Translations under genes and position numbers: made by a program
The notes under the pieces: model-generated
What the model was told of the DNA's origin: nothing
What the model saw: the letters and a program-made list of their open reading frames with translations, nothing else
The model's database searches: none
Assembly: GCA_029945375.1 (NCBI GenBank)
Contig: CM057065.1
Location: forward strand, 1,984,001-2,048,000
Length of the DNA stretch: 64,000 bases
Source: Agaricus subrufescens
Taxonomy: Eukaryota; Basidiomycota; Agaricomycetes; Agaricales; Agaricaceae
Direction: 5' to 3'
Shown: positions 1 to 10,309 of the stretch, piece by piece
Numbering within the stretch: position 1 is the stretch's first letter
Layout: each line of letters opens with the position of its first letter

Positions 1-1
1 G

Positions 2-2659
2 TGCCAGGACTATCGCAAACTTAACACGGTTACCATAAAAGACAAGACCCCCTTACCACTAATCAGCGAAGTCATCGGGAAATTGAAACACGCCAAATAT
101 TTCAACAAACTCAACATCATTTGGGGTTACAACAATGTACGGATCAAAGAAGGAGACGAATGGAAAGGCACCATCCTCACTAATTGAGGACTCTTCAAAC
201 CAACGGTCATGTTCTTCGGAATGTGCAATTCGCCAGCCACCTTCTCTCGCTGGATGACCACCATCTTCAGAGAAATGATCCAAGACGGTTCACTAGTCAA
301 CTACATAGACGACTTCGCCATTCCTGCTGACTCACTCGCCGAACTGGAAGAACGAACATTACGATTCCTAAAAATAGCGGACAAAAACAACCTATGCTTC
401 AAACGAACCAAATGTGAATTTAACGCAACTAAGATCTCGATGCTCAGAATGGTCATAGGCGACAGCCAAGCAAGCATGGAAACCGAAAAGGTCGAATCAG
501 TTCAAAACTGGAAAACGCCGACCTGCGTAAAGGACATCGAACGGTTTATCGGTTTCGTGAACTTCTACCAACAATTTATTCAGGACTTTAGCACTCTTGC
601 TGCACCGCTCAATGCCTTGAAGGGAGGTAAGACTCCAAAACCCTGGAAATGGACCACCGAGGAACAAAACGCCTTCGAAGCCATCAAAACCGCCATCACC
701 AATGAACCCGTCCTAGCCCTACCAGACAACGAAGGAAAATTCAGACTCAAAACCGATGCATCCAACGTAGGAATCGGAGCAGTCTTATCCCAAGAACAAG
801 AAGGAAAATGGCACCCAGTTGCCTTCATGTCCAAGGCCCTCACCGACACAGAAAAGAACTACGAAATCTACGACAAAGAACTTCTCGCCATAGTCAAAGC
901 AATCAAGAACTGGAGACACTACCTGCTAGACGCCAAACATCAATTTGAAATCTGGACCAACCACGAAAATCTCAAATACTTCCGCGAACCACAAAAGCTA
1001 AACGCCTGCCAAGCCCGATGGTATCTCATGCTCCAAGAATACGACTACTTACTCTGACACATTCCCGGCAAAACTAACGTCAAGGCCGACATCCTATCCA
1101 GACTCTTCCGACACAAAAACCCCGAGGAAGAAACCCAAATTGAGATGTTCAAAGACCGCATTATCCTACGGACCTTATCCGAAATTACCACCTCACTAGA
1201 AACCACCATGCTCCTAAATCGAAGTTTCTCAATCTCCGCGAACCCCGACATCCTGAAACAAATTAGTAACTCCAAGTATCAGGAAAACCGTGTCGTTCAA
1301 GAGAAGAACAAGAGACCTGACCAATTCTGGGAAGAGAACAGCATAATCTACCGAAATGGAAAAATCTATGTACCAGACAAACCCAAACTTGGAGAATCCA
1401 TACTTTCGGACCACCACGACCCACCTGACATCAGACACCCTGGGTCCTACCGCATGCTCAAACTTGTGAAACGAACCTTCTGGTGGCCCACGATCAAAAC
1501 GGACATCAAAAGATTTGTGAAAGGATGTACTGAATGCCAGAAAAACAAGATCAACCGACAACCCGGTCACACACCCCTCAAACCCCTACCCGTCCCCAAA
1601 ACACCATGGCAAGAAATATCCATAGACATGATCGGCCCTCTACCCAAATCCAAGGACCACGATGCCATACTCGTAATTGTCGACCGCTTCTCCAAAATGA
1701 TCCACCTCATTCCCACCGAAACTTCCCTCACGTCAAGACAACTAGCCGAAATTTACAAGAAAGACATCTGGCGCATACACGGAATACCCAAGCGCATCAT
1801 TAGTGACAGAGGCCCCCAGTTCGCCTCCAAATTCATGAAGGAATTATGCTCCACCCTAGGAATCGAAAGAAACCTGTCTACCGCCTACCATCCCCAAACC
1901 GATGGTCAAACCGAAAGGATTAACCAAGAAGTCGAATCCTACCTGCGAAACTTTGTCAACTACAAACAAAACGACTGGGCAAAATGGCTTCCCACCGCAG
2001 AATTCCAATATAACGACAAAACCCACACCGCAACTAAGCAAACCCCGTTCTTCCTCACTTATGGTATCCACCCGTGGAAAGGAGACCTAACCGTTAACTT
2101 GGATAACCCCCTGGCCAACGACTTCACCGCGGAATTAGAAAAAACCCGAAACAAAGCACGAGCAGCTCTAGAAGAATACAACTCCACCATGACCGAACGT
2201 GGAAATCTGAAACGACAGAAAAACCCCTTATCAAAAGGAGATCTAGTTTTCCTGGAAGCGACTAACGTACGATCAAACTGTCCTTCAGGAAAATTCGACA
2301 ACAAACGATATGGACCCTTTGAAATTCTGGAACCCATTGGAGAAACCTCTTTCCATCTAAAATTACCTGAAACTTGGGCTATACATGACGTTTTCCATTC
2401 CTCTCTTCTCACCAAATTCAACGAACCCGAATTCAACTGTCAAAAGACTCCACCTCCACCCCCCCCGGATATTATTAACAACGAAGAAGAATACGAAGTA
2501 GAGGAGATCCGTGGACATAGGAAGAAAGGCCGAGGAACTCAATACCTGGTACACTGGAAAGGTTATGACAACTCCGAGGATACGTGGCAATCCGCAACCG
2601 ACCTTGAGAACGCACAGGATCTTCTATCCGAATATAGGAAACTCAATAACCTCCTGTGA
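2..2659 (+). pseudogene. Gypsy pol: RT-RNase H-integrase-chromodomain, interrupted
   Basis: One reading frame runs from the window edge to 2659, broken by TGA at 187-189 and 1055-1057. Visible landmarks are RT motif A (FNKLNIIWGYNN, near 101-136), the YIDD box near 303-314, RNase H (KTDASNVGIGAVLS; NYEIYDKELLAIV), the integrase zinc finger (HH..H with CTECQ), a D,D-35-E core (IDMIGPL, ISDRGPQF, TDGQTERINQEVESYLR), GPY/F (KRYGPFEIL..IHDVFHSSLL) and a chromodomain (YEVEEIRGHRKKG..YLVHWKGYDNSEDTW). In active relatives motif A has an aspartate where this copy has asparagine (codon 113-115). The RT is therefore probably dead for two independent reasons, whereas the integrase half (open from 1145) keeps all its catalytic residues. 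Confidence 0.93.
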
Positions 2660-2724
2660 ATATAAAAGGAAACCAACCACACTACCACCAGTATAGCATC
2701 GTCTATTAGTTCGAAGAAGACATC

Positions 2725-3129
2725 ATGAGCACCCAAAACACCGCCGAGACCCTCACCACCCCCGAACAAGAGGCATACCACAACCTCATCATTGATTCTT
2801 TCTGGAGTTCCGCCAAACGAGAGCTCATTGAAATCTACAGCGCAGTAACGGACGTGGACAACCGTTACGCTCATACCTACGTCCCACTTATCTACGACCG
2901 ACCAAAAGGAGTAAACCCGGCGAATGAAGAAGAAAAAGATCACATGGTAAAGGTCATGAGGAAAGAGAGGCAGCTGATCAAAAAGATCATAAGGAAGTTG
3001 CAGATGATGGAGGATGAGTTGAAAGATCTCACCGAGGAGATAAACCCGAATGCCCATGGATGGGCTGCAAACGGAACATGGGGAGACAGATGGGAAGCAC
3101 CGGCAGAAGAAAACAACCAGCAACAGTAG
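2725..3129 (+). CDS. Retroelement accessory ORF 2, charged coiled-coil-like protein
   Basis: A 134-codon ATG-to-stop frame begins 65 bp after the pol stop. I do not recognise the family. The C-terminal half is highly charged (KVMRKERQLIKKIIRKLQ, then MMEDELKDLTEEIN), with the periodicity of an amphipathic or coiled-coil helix. It ends in a Trp/Gly/Asn-rich tail (HGWAANGTWGDRW). There is no signal peptide or membrane segment. It lies inside the element, between pol and the 3' LTR, on the same strand. Unlike pol and ORF 3 it has no internal stop. It could be an envelope-position accessory protein, a displaced gag-like segment, or a captured host fragment; nothing visible decides between these. 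Confidence 0.55.
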   Translation: MSTQNTAETLTTPEQEAYHNLIIDSFWSSAKRELIEIYSAVTDVDNRYAHTYVPLIYDRPKGVNPANEEEKDHMVKVMRKERQLIKKIIRKLQMMEDELKDLTEEINPNAHGWAANGTWGDRWEAPAEENNQQQ

Positions 3130-3256
3130 GAGTTGCCTAATAGGGAGGAAGGGATAATATAAAACCTGACTGTTTTTCCTTTTCTTCTCTCATCCCACTT
3201 TGCCCAACATTGCACTCACTGCTAAATACGCCCCTCTGCTCGAACTCCTAGCCAGC

Positions 3257-4179
3257 ATGAATCCCAGCTCCAACCCAACCATCCACACCATCGCCATCCC
3301 CATTGACGAAGCTATGCACACCGAATATATCCAATGCAGACACTCCACCCTCTCCTGACGCCGCTATCTCCTCAGAATCTTGCATGCCATGGCACAACTC
3401 CGAGAAATAGGAGCCTCTATCATCCAACTGAACAACAACACTCAGAACATCGCAGGAACTGTAATCTCTCCCATCAGATTGTGCGGAGGAGACGAAGGAA
3501 TCGTAGCAGAACACTTCAACAAAATCCTTTCCGAATTAAACAAGATCACCAATACCCACATCAAATTCAACGCCCACTCCATCACCTGTCACTCAGCCAG
3601 AATGCTCAACGTCCTGGATCGAGTTGGATCTGTCAAAGAACTAGCTGCCGCTGACGCAATCTGTAAACTCTATTGTCTGGAACCCGAAACTAGACCCAAT
3701 ACCCCACCCGCCAAAGTCATACCCATCCCTGACCCCACCCCTCACCCATTCCGAAACAGGAAGATAACCCTATGGATGAAGACTCCGACAAAGAAAACAA
3801 ACCCCCGGGATTGGACCGTGTCTCCAATATCCACTCCCCCGAATTAGCCGAAGAAGCCGATTGCCTTTTCCATTATCTGAACTACATCCCACCTGCTACC
3901 ATGCCTGCCGAAATCAAACCCCCCACCACCTATGCGTTCACCCACAACAATAACTGATACAAGTCCCCTGGAGAAAGGACCGCGTACTGGAACGTTATCC
4001 TCACCATCCTGCTGATGAAGAAAGGAAAGGACGAGACCTTCAAGGGATTACCTGCGCGCATCATTATAGGAGGAAGAGACAACGCCCCCCACTTCATTGG
4101 TTTTAACAAGAAAACCGATCAATGGATTATGGCCGATACCAAGAGGAAACTCTTGAACAACCTCTTCGCGCACGTCTAA
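3257..4179 (+). pseudogene. Retroelement accessory ORF 3, broken
   Basis: The frame opens at ATG 3257 (MNPSSNPTIHTIAIPIDEA) and meets TGA at 3356-3358. It continues through HAMAQLREIGASIIQLNN to about 3765, where one base of frameshift moves the coding sense to the frame of MDEDSDKENKPPG. It meets a second TGA at 3955-3957 and ends at TAA 4177-4179 after ADTKRKLLNNLFAHV. Without the lesions it would encode roughly 300 residues: a helical N-terminal half (EHFNKILSELNKITNTHIKF), a Pro-rich linker, an acidic DEDSDKEN stretch and a C-terminal module (ARIIIGGRDNAPHFIGFN). No known family is recognised. Codon-like composition on both sides of each lesion supports a single decayed gene. Confidence 0.55.
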
Positions 4180-4219
4180 CTTTGCTTCGATTGGAATCTG
4201 AAGCCTGAACGGAGGGTGA

Positions 4220-4511
4220 TGTTACGATCTATTTCCGTTATCATCCCCTGACCCAGGACCATATGCTACTACTCCACATCCATATGCTCGCCTAGCCTAT
4301 CTTGTATACTTGTTCTCATCATTAGTCAGACACCTCGGGTACACTTACTCAGCCCGATCTCTACTTCTATTATTAGGTAGTCGACTCTTCTATAAGTAGT
4401 GTAGTTACACTCTGTATTTCCTTACGCTTTACCAACTCGCTATATTCCCTTATCGCTCTCAAGTCTTTGCCTTAAGTTGCAACCTGAGCTAATCGCTATA
4501 AGGTCATAACA
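4220..4511 (+). repeat. 3' LTR of the Gypsy element
   Basis: The LTR begins TGTTACGA directly after a purine-rich tract (GGAGGGTGA, 4211-4219) and ends TCATAACA at 4511. The termini form an inverted repeat with one mismatch, at a CpG/CpA position. A TATAAG box at 4391-4396 could serve as the LTR promoter. The length of 292 bp is normal for fungal Gypsy LTRs. The other LTR is outside the window, so the boundaries rest on the inverted termini and the polypurine tract alone. Confidence 0.8.
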
Positions 4512-4689
4512 CAAAGTTCAGTATTCCCCAACTTAATATGTACTACTTCCGCTTAACAAAATACTAAACAAATGCGAGTATCAAAACGAGAAATACCCAA
4601 GTCTAAGTAATGAACATTAGAAGAAAGTGAACCGAACGAACAAATGCATGTGTAGACAGCATCATCAAAACCTCGTACGTCAAGTTTCA

Positions 4690-6770
4690 ACACCCGCGAT
4701 AAACCTCATCAACACAGCATTAGCTGTCAGACTTGCAAACCCATTACCAACCAACAACTCTGCCTGCTGCCCAACATACATATCCATAGCCTGCGCAATG
4801 TACCTGGTCTCCCACCCCAAATCTAGATCCCGACTGGTCAAAATTTCATCCCGGTCCCACACATAGTGCGTAGTTGAAATCTGTAAGTAAGCTGGAGTCG
4901 CTGTTGTTGTCGTTGTCCGCAGCGGCAGCAGGGGAGGAAGCAGCGGTGGATAAAGATCATACGGTGTTGATGTGCAGGCCCTCTTTGAGTTCTTGCAGGA
5001 ATTTGATGTCACCAATGGTCTTGATGTAGGTTTTCCTTGACATCTTTTTGACCTTTGATTTGGTTATTGAGGACGTTTTCACTTCTTTGAGTTTTAGCCT
5101 TTCAGAGTGCCACTCTTGCACCACCTTCACTACCCTCTTTCTTACCATATTGATATTGATGAGTCATTTCTCTGTGTATCACTTCTTGAGCTTGTCCTTG
5201 GGTAAGACGTCTGAGAGGGTAACACTGAAGAGCGAGGAAGCGTCTCTGAGACAAAACAGGGAGAAGAAATGATGATCTATGACCTTTGTTAGACTTCAAA
5301 CCAAGAAATAACTGTCCCAAGGATTTCGGAGAGAGATATAAGAGTTTTTTGAGCAGGATAGATTTAGAGTTTCAAGAAGGGGTGATAATTCAATACCTTT
5401 CTACTGTACAAGAGTTCATTATATACCTGTTTGATATGAGTTATTAAGGAAACTTGAAGAAATTTGCAGAAATACAAGAGAAGACTAAATGGAAATAGGA
5501 ATGATAGTGTATCTACCCGTAAATTTTAATATAAATTTCGTTTTTGAATCAACTGTGACTGGAGAAATGAGAACTAAACTAATAGGAATTATTGAGACAA
5601 AAAGAACATTCACGAGGACAATACTTAAGGAGTTTTCGAGTGCGAGAGATTAAATATTTGAAGTCATAGATTTTTGAATTTAAAGTTATAACGGCCACCG
5701 AGATGGCATTTGATATGGAATGGTACAAGTCAGCAGTCTGAAGGGGCTATGAAACAAAAGGGATTTAAGTTTGAAAATGGAGAAAATGACGAAGCAGTGT
5801 TGTGGCTGTTCCGAATATAGATTGATCCGAGATTTTGATGATATTGCCTATTTTCGGTGGTAGGCATTATACCACCTTGACAACACTCTCAACAAAGAAA
5901 TGGTAGGGGAGGGACGGGAGGGTGTTGTAGCCATGGTACGTCGAGTTCCATGACACAAAGTTGTCGCAGTGTTAGATGAAATCGCCGCGGCGGAGGTGAA
6001 TAGCAAGGAGCGGAAGAGGATCAGTTTTGTGACCAAAGGCGCGGGTGACAGGGTAAGTCTGCGCCCACTCCAGCAGTTGTAGTGCGAGGAAGAGTCGCTG
6101 TCTTGAGAAATATATGACAATAGGAGTTGATTTTTCATCTCTGAGGTAGAGGACATGAAGTGATGCATAGTTTGCTGGAAGGCGTAAGGAATCAGAGGTG
6201 ACCAGGCAAGGCAAAGTCCTTCAGGGGGGGAGTTCACGATTGTCGGCATGATTTTATGCAACCGTGGAATACCAAACAGCCTACGAGAGAATTTAGGCAA
6301 TATACAAATAAAGTTGACTGAGTTAAGCAGTAATTACCGGATGTCGAAGAACTGAGGCGTGTCCTTTTATTTCGACACAGCGATGAGGAATGCTGTGTAG
6401 TTTGTCGATGATCATGGTCTGTAACGCGGTAATCTTCGAGGGAAATGTATGATGAATGATGTAAGGGTCTGGGCATACATTTCCTAATGCTAAGCTCAAG
6501 GGTGGGTACGCACCATCGATGAATTGGTGTGCGGATACCCAATGAGAGGGTTGGCGAGGGCAGAGAGAGGAATGCATTTGCCGTTGAAGTCTGATCACGC
6601 TTCCAAATGTGGTCGAACACGAACCTGACAGCTCTTTACCTCGAATTGTGGACGGGGCGCGAAGAAGCCTGGACACTCACGTTTGACATGAGCGACAGGC
6701 AAGCGGGTCTTTCATGACCATCACCTGCATGAAATTTCCCCATCCGGCACCCCGTACTTGATTGGCGAAA
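4690..6770 (-). pseudogene. GDP-fucose O-fucosyltransferase-like gene, decayed
   Basis: Reading leftwards on the minus strand, pieces of one protein appear in family order: FANQV.GAGWGNFMQ (near 6740), FVFDHIWKRD (6615), FNGKCIPLSALANPL (6555), VCPDPYIIHHTFPSKITALQ (6480), CVEI (6385), AIHLRRGDFI (5980), SWNSTYHGYNTLPSLP (5930), TIGDIKFLQELKEG (5010), SSRDLDLGWETRYIAQAMDM (4830) and VGQQAELLVGNGFASLTANA (4740). These match the nucleotide-sugar binding HxRRGDF motif and C-terminal GNGFxSLT motif of fungal O-fucosyltransferase-like proteins. The pieces switch frame repeatedly, a TAA follows GDFI, and no splice pattern joins them all, so I call it a relic. A heavily intron-split live gene is less likely. 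Confidence 0.7.
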
Positions 6771-8290
6771 TAGGGGTGAGGCGGTTAGCCCGCGAGCTGA
6801 TGAGCCAGGAGAACTCCAGTCATAAGTGAACAGTGACGCGTTCGCAGGGAAATGCCGAGAGCCCTGCTTCTTCCCCCCACCACCGCCTCTGCCTATGCAT
6901 CCAACGCACAGCGGTAAGCATCGAGGACAGTGGTGCATGAATCACACCTGATTCCTCCTCGTGCTGTGTAGTGTCGGAGGTGTCTCCACTGTGCAAGTTC
7001 CAACGTCACATCAACCATAACACGTCTAGGTCAATCCCACCACAGTAGCGCAAGGTAAGGAACCTCTTATACCCATTTCCACTCCAGCCCAATGTCAATT
7101 GAATTCATATGTCCCCAGTGTTGCCTTGGCCCAGTCGGAGACTCGATGAAACTTTCTCGTGTCGCCTTCTTCATTCTTCAGTACAAGTACCACACTCAGC
7201 GAGCAAATTCTCGTGTATGCGCAGCTACTGGTAGTCAACATCGTCTATGCTGCCTGGAACAATTGGCCGAAGTTCTGTCATCTATGGTAAACGACCGCCA
7301 TATTCTCAGTCTCGATCTTGGTGCTTACTCTTTTATAGCGGCTTCCATTGGCATCTAGTGACCTAGCACTTTGCGGTGACTCACCGCGTTCAAGGCATCT
7401 TGTCCCCAGACCACTGGGATCGATGTGTCACGGCTTTGTTCTCCCACCCTACTACCTCGAAGCCGCTCATTGCAATAGAGTCTGGACCCACCCTCCCTCT
7501 GTCATTACGGAACTTCAGCGTCCCCCGTCCCCCTTCCCCACTACGCGATCCAATCCTCCCGGTCTCCTTCAAGATTTGATGCACTGCTCATTACCACCAC
7601 CGGTGAGTCTCTACTTTTCGAACTCGTGGATCTCTTATCTATAACTGTCTCAACCTCTACAGGGCGGCTTTCAGTTCAACGTGTTTCTCCGATACAGCCC
7701 CTGCCGCCGACTCCGATACCCCTCTGGCTGACATATTTCCACTTATCAATCATCGACACTCTGATTCCAAGTGCCTTGTCTCGGTAGGAATTGATATACT
7801 ACAGAACGGGAGCAGTATGTTCCAAACCCCCAAGTCTTTTCGGTGTCGGGTGGGGCATCTACCAACCACCATGGGGACAATGGTGATCAGGATTTGCGCT
7901 GCCGCATACCCTTCTATGATGACAAATCTGACAGCCAATATAACAAACGTTGACCACTCAGATAACAGTAAGTCATATTCCCCGAACATTTGCTCTTCTC
8001 CGCTGACTGTGCCATCCTGCAGTCATGGAGATGCCTCTCAATGAAACAATACAGGTATCGGAATGTCGTCCTTCGGAGCGCGACCCTCCCCCAAGATGAT
8101 ACTCTGGATCTCGAATGGATATCAAAGAACGGCGCCTGACCATCCTCCAACCCTGCACCAACATCAACAGTCTGCGTTGGGTGCCCGAACGCCGTCAGGC
8201 TCTTCCAGAGGCCCCGGTTTTGCCGTAAGTCATTCATCGACTACATGTTTTACTACAAACGAGCGACGCTCTTTCTCGATCTCAGGGACA
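6771..8290. other. No convincing gene; possible decayed coding sequence near 7780-8200
   Basis: No conserved domain was recognised. Two short plus-strand frames look protein-like: YVPNPQVFSVSGGAS near 7815-7860 and MDIKERRLTILQPCTNINSL near 8117-8180. They are interrupted and could be 5' remnants of the RIX7-like relic that follows, or chance. Confidence 0.3.
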
Positions 8291-8990
8291 TCATCTTCAA
8301 ACCCAGAAGTGGACGCTCGTCTAGAGGTGCCCGACTTCTAAACACTTGCAAAAGCAACACCTGGATATGTTGGCGCCGATTTAGCTGCACTTACAGGTGC
8401 TGCCGGTATCATCGCTGTCAAAAGAATCTTCAAGCAACTCTCAGACGGTACACCCGTACTACCTGAAGATGTGACTGTTGAGGATATCGCACAGCAATGC
8501 TTGGTCGGGATATGGAAAGGGAGCAAAGTGAAGGTCAAGTTCTGGTCAACGAGCCGGGTCCAGAACAAGGCATACCAATGACTATTGATCCTCCAGTATC
8601 TGCGTCAACGCCGGTGCCCGCTCCCACTGCAACTCCAGAGCGCGCACATGTCTTATCTTTCCCATCTGCCCCCCGATCGATAGCCAACCTTCACAACACT
8701 CATCCGTCCCCCCCTCCCCTCGGGCTCGCACCCCATCGACTTTCTCCGCTGTTTAGTTTTTAGTTTGTGTCATGGGATCAGTAGTGATGACAATTGATGA
8801 ACAGTATGTGGGTGAAAGCGAACGCGCTGTGCGTCAGGTGTTCTCGCGTGCTCGGGCTTTGTCTCTCTGTGTTATCTTCTTCGATGAGCTTGATGCGCTC
8901 GTCCCTCGTCGAGATGATAGTCTTGTATGTTCCTCTTTTTGTTGCTGTGTCTTTACGTTACTCATTGGTCCATTAGTCGGAATCCTCAGC
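8290..8990 (+). pseudogene. RIX7/NVL-type AAA ATPase relic
   Basis: Two fragments of a ribosome-biogenesis AAA ATPase are recognisable. The first (about 8310-8500) reads VDARLEVPDF, a stop, then TLAKATPGYVGADLAALTG and AVKRIFKQLSDGT, the end of the first AAA domain. A linker remnant ([23 protein letters not shown], near 8678-8763) follows. The second fragment (about 8802-8930) reads [18 protein letters not shown], then [18 protein letters not shown], covering the Walker B box of the second AAA domain. The Walker A segment of domain 2 and everything after Walker B are missing. The stop at 8339-8341, the lost segments and the frame change mark a pseudogene fragment. The functional RIX7 copy must lie elsewhere. 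Confidence 0.75.
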
Positions 8991-9273
8991 ACGGGCTGTT
9001 AACCTGATATATTTAATAGTAAAACAACTTGAACTTGCTCTGGACATCTAACCCTCAAGTTTTACAATCGGAATGACCTACGAATTTGTTGAGTCAGCGA
9101 CTTGTAAGCTATTGGTTGAATTATTGTTTGCCCGGTCACGGACTCACTGTTTGACTAGTTGTCGATTTAGCATTTAGCCATACGATCTATGAGTCGATCA
9201 GTTAGCGGAGTACTAAGACATGATATGAATAAAGTCGAGCGGGACACCATGGACCATACTACATCAGACGGCC

Positions 9274-9631
9274 ATGTCGATTCCCAAGTTCACAAATCCC
9301 CAGATGGGAGCGGCCGTAAGTCGTAATGAAAAAGTAGCCCGAACTCGTTAATGATATCTTGGTTCAAGTTGACCGTTGTCGGAGGAGCCACAGCATTGGT
9401 GTGGGCGATTACCTCTGAAAGAAGAGGTGTCAGTAAAGAAAGTGAAGATGGTGAGTAAAAATTGGTTTACCGACATGATGATTAAACACACTCTGCGAAG
9501 GTCCATCTTCACATACTAAATCTGTCAAGACAAGCCAGCACTCGCGAAAAGACGCGATAGTTGCAACACCTCATCCTTCAGTTGATGCAAGAGCGAAAAA
9601 TTCTCAACCTACATCCTCAAAATTTGTTTAG
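9274..9631 (+). CDS. Small single-pass membrane protein A, three exons
   Basis: Too split for an ORF scan: exons 9274-9315, 9369-9450 and 9501-9631 join to an 84-residue protein. Introns are GTAAGT..CAAG and GTGAGT..CGAAG (about 50 nt each). It begins MSIPKFTNPQMGAA, then a hydrophobic stretch (LTVVGGATALVWAIT) flanked by charged residues (SERRG), and ends in a Ser/Thr/Lys-rich hydrophilic tail. The adjacent gene at 9806 has the same plan: a 14-15 residue N-terminus, a phase-0 intron just before the membrane segment, then a hydrophilic tail in exon 3. I do not recognise the family. A small inner-mitochondrial or ER membrane protein would fit, but location is inference. Confidence 0.5.
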
Positions 9632-9805
9632 TGGCTATCCTTAACGTAACGTTTTTTCCATCGAGATTAGATAATAGCACAAAGGAATTGTCGACTTGTC
9701 GGGTTTGCACTGTTACTCCTCAGACTTAGCTATGACGTCACATAATCGTCGGTGAGGAACTTTGGGTCAGAATATAAAACCACTGTCTCTTGAATTGTTA
9801 ATATC

Positions 9806-10165
9806 ATGTCGAGTCCAATTCGAAACTTTCAATGGCGTGGTTCGACCATGGTGAGTGCGTTCGTGGTCAAAAAAAGACAATAAGTAGTTGAACATGATAG
9901 GCCGCTGCGTGCGTCGTGACTATTGGTGGCGCCCTTGGGGCTATGTATCTTATGGATAGGAATGTTAAGCAGAATGAAGGAGTAGCATCACCCTATAGTG
10001 TGTTCCGCCCTTCAGCTGAATAATGGATTTGACTCAATAATATTTCTAGAGAAGGGAGGGTTCGAGAGTGGTGGGACTGATATGAATATGACGTCCTCCG
10101 ACGTAGCTAAGGCGGTTTCCGTGCCCAAACCAGGAAAAGAGAGGTTGTCGACGACTCAGAAGTAA
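9806..10165 (+). CDS. Small single-pass membrane protein B, tandem relative of A
   Basis: Exons 9806-9850, 9901-9981 and 10052-10165 join to 79 residues. Exon 1 encodes MSSPIRNFQWRGSTM. Exon 2 encodes a hydrophobic segment (AAACVVTIGGALGAMYL) followed by MDRNVKQNEG. Exon 3 encodes a hydrophilic tail rich in Gly, Ser and Lys, ending LSTTQK. A GTGAGT donor follows the 15th codon in phase 0, matching its neighbour's first intron. Sequence identity with the neighbour is low, but size, intron placement and topology agree, which suggests an old tandem duplication. No family is recognised. The third-exon acceptor (TCTAGAG) is the only one that keeps the frame open. Confidence 0.55.
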
Positions 10166-10309
10166 TGAAATCATAGAGCGTTCGGGATACGAATGCATGT
10201 ATCAAGGTGTTCAATTAATCCACGTTATTGAAGACATTATGCGGCTCTGAATAAATAATAAAAATACTGTTCGGGTAATCGGTCAGCATTAAGCTGTCGA
10301 GGTGAAGAT

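Larger units (their letters stand above)
1..4511 (+). mobile_element. Ty3/Gypsy chromovirus-type LTR retrotransposon, 5' part outside the window
   Basis: The visible order is reverse transcriptase, RNase H, integrase, GPY/F module and chromodomain (to 2659), then a 134-codon ORF, a broken third ORF, a purine-rich tract and a 3' LTR. This order and the C-terminal chromodomain place it among fungal chromoviruses, which use the chromodomain to target chromatin. Gag, protease, the primer binding site and the 5' LTR lie left of the window, so insertion age from LTR divergence and the target-site duplication cannot be judged. The copy is inactive: RT has two in-frame TGA codons and a changed motif A residue, and the third ORF has two TGA codons and a frameshift. 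The integrase frame is open. The two ORFs between pol and the LTR are an unusual addition. Confidence 0.93.
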
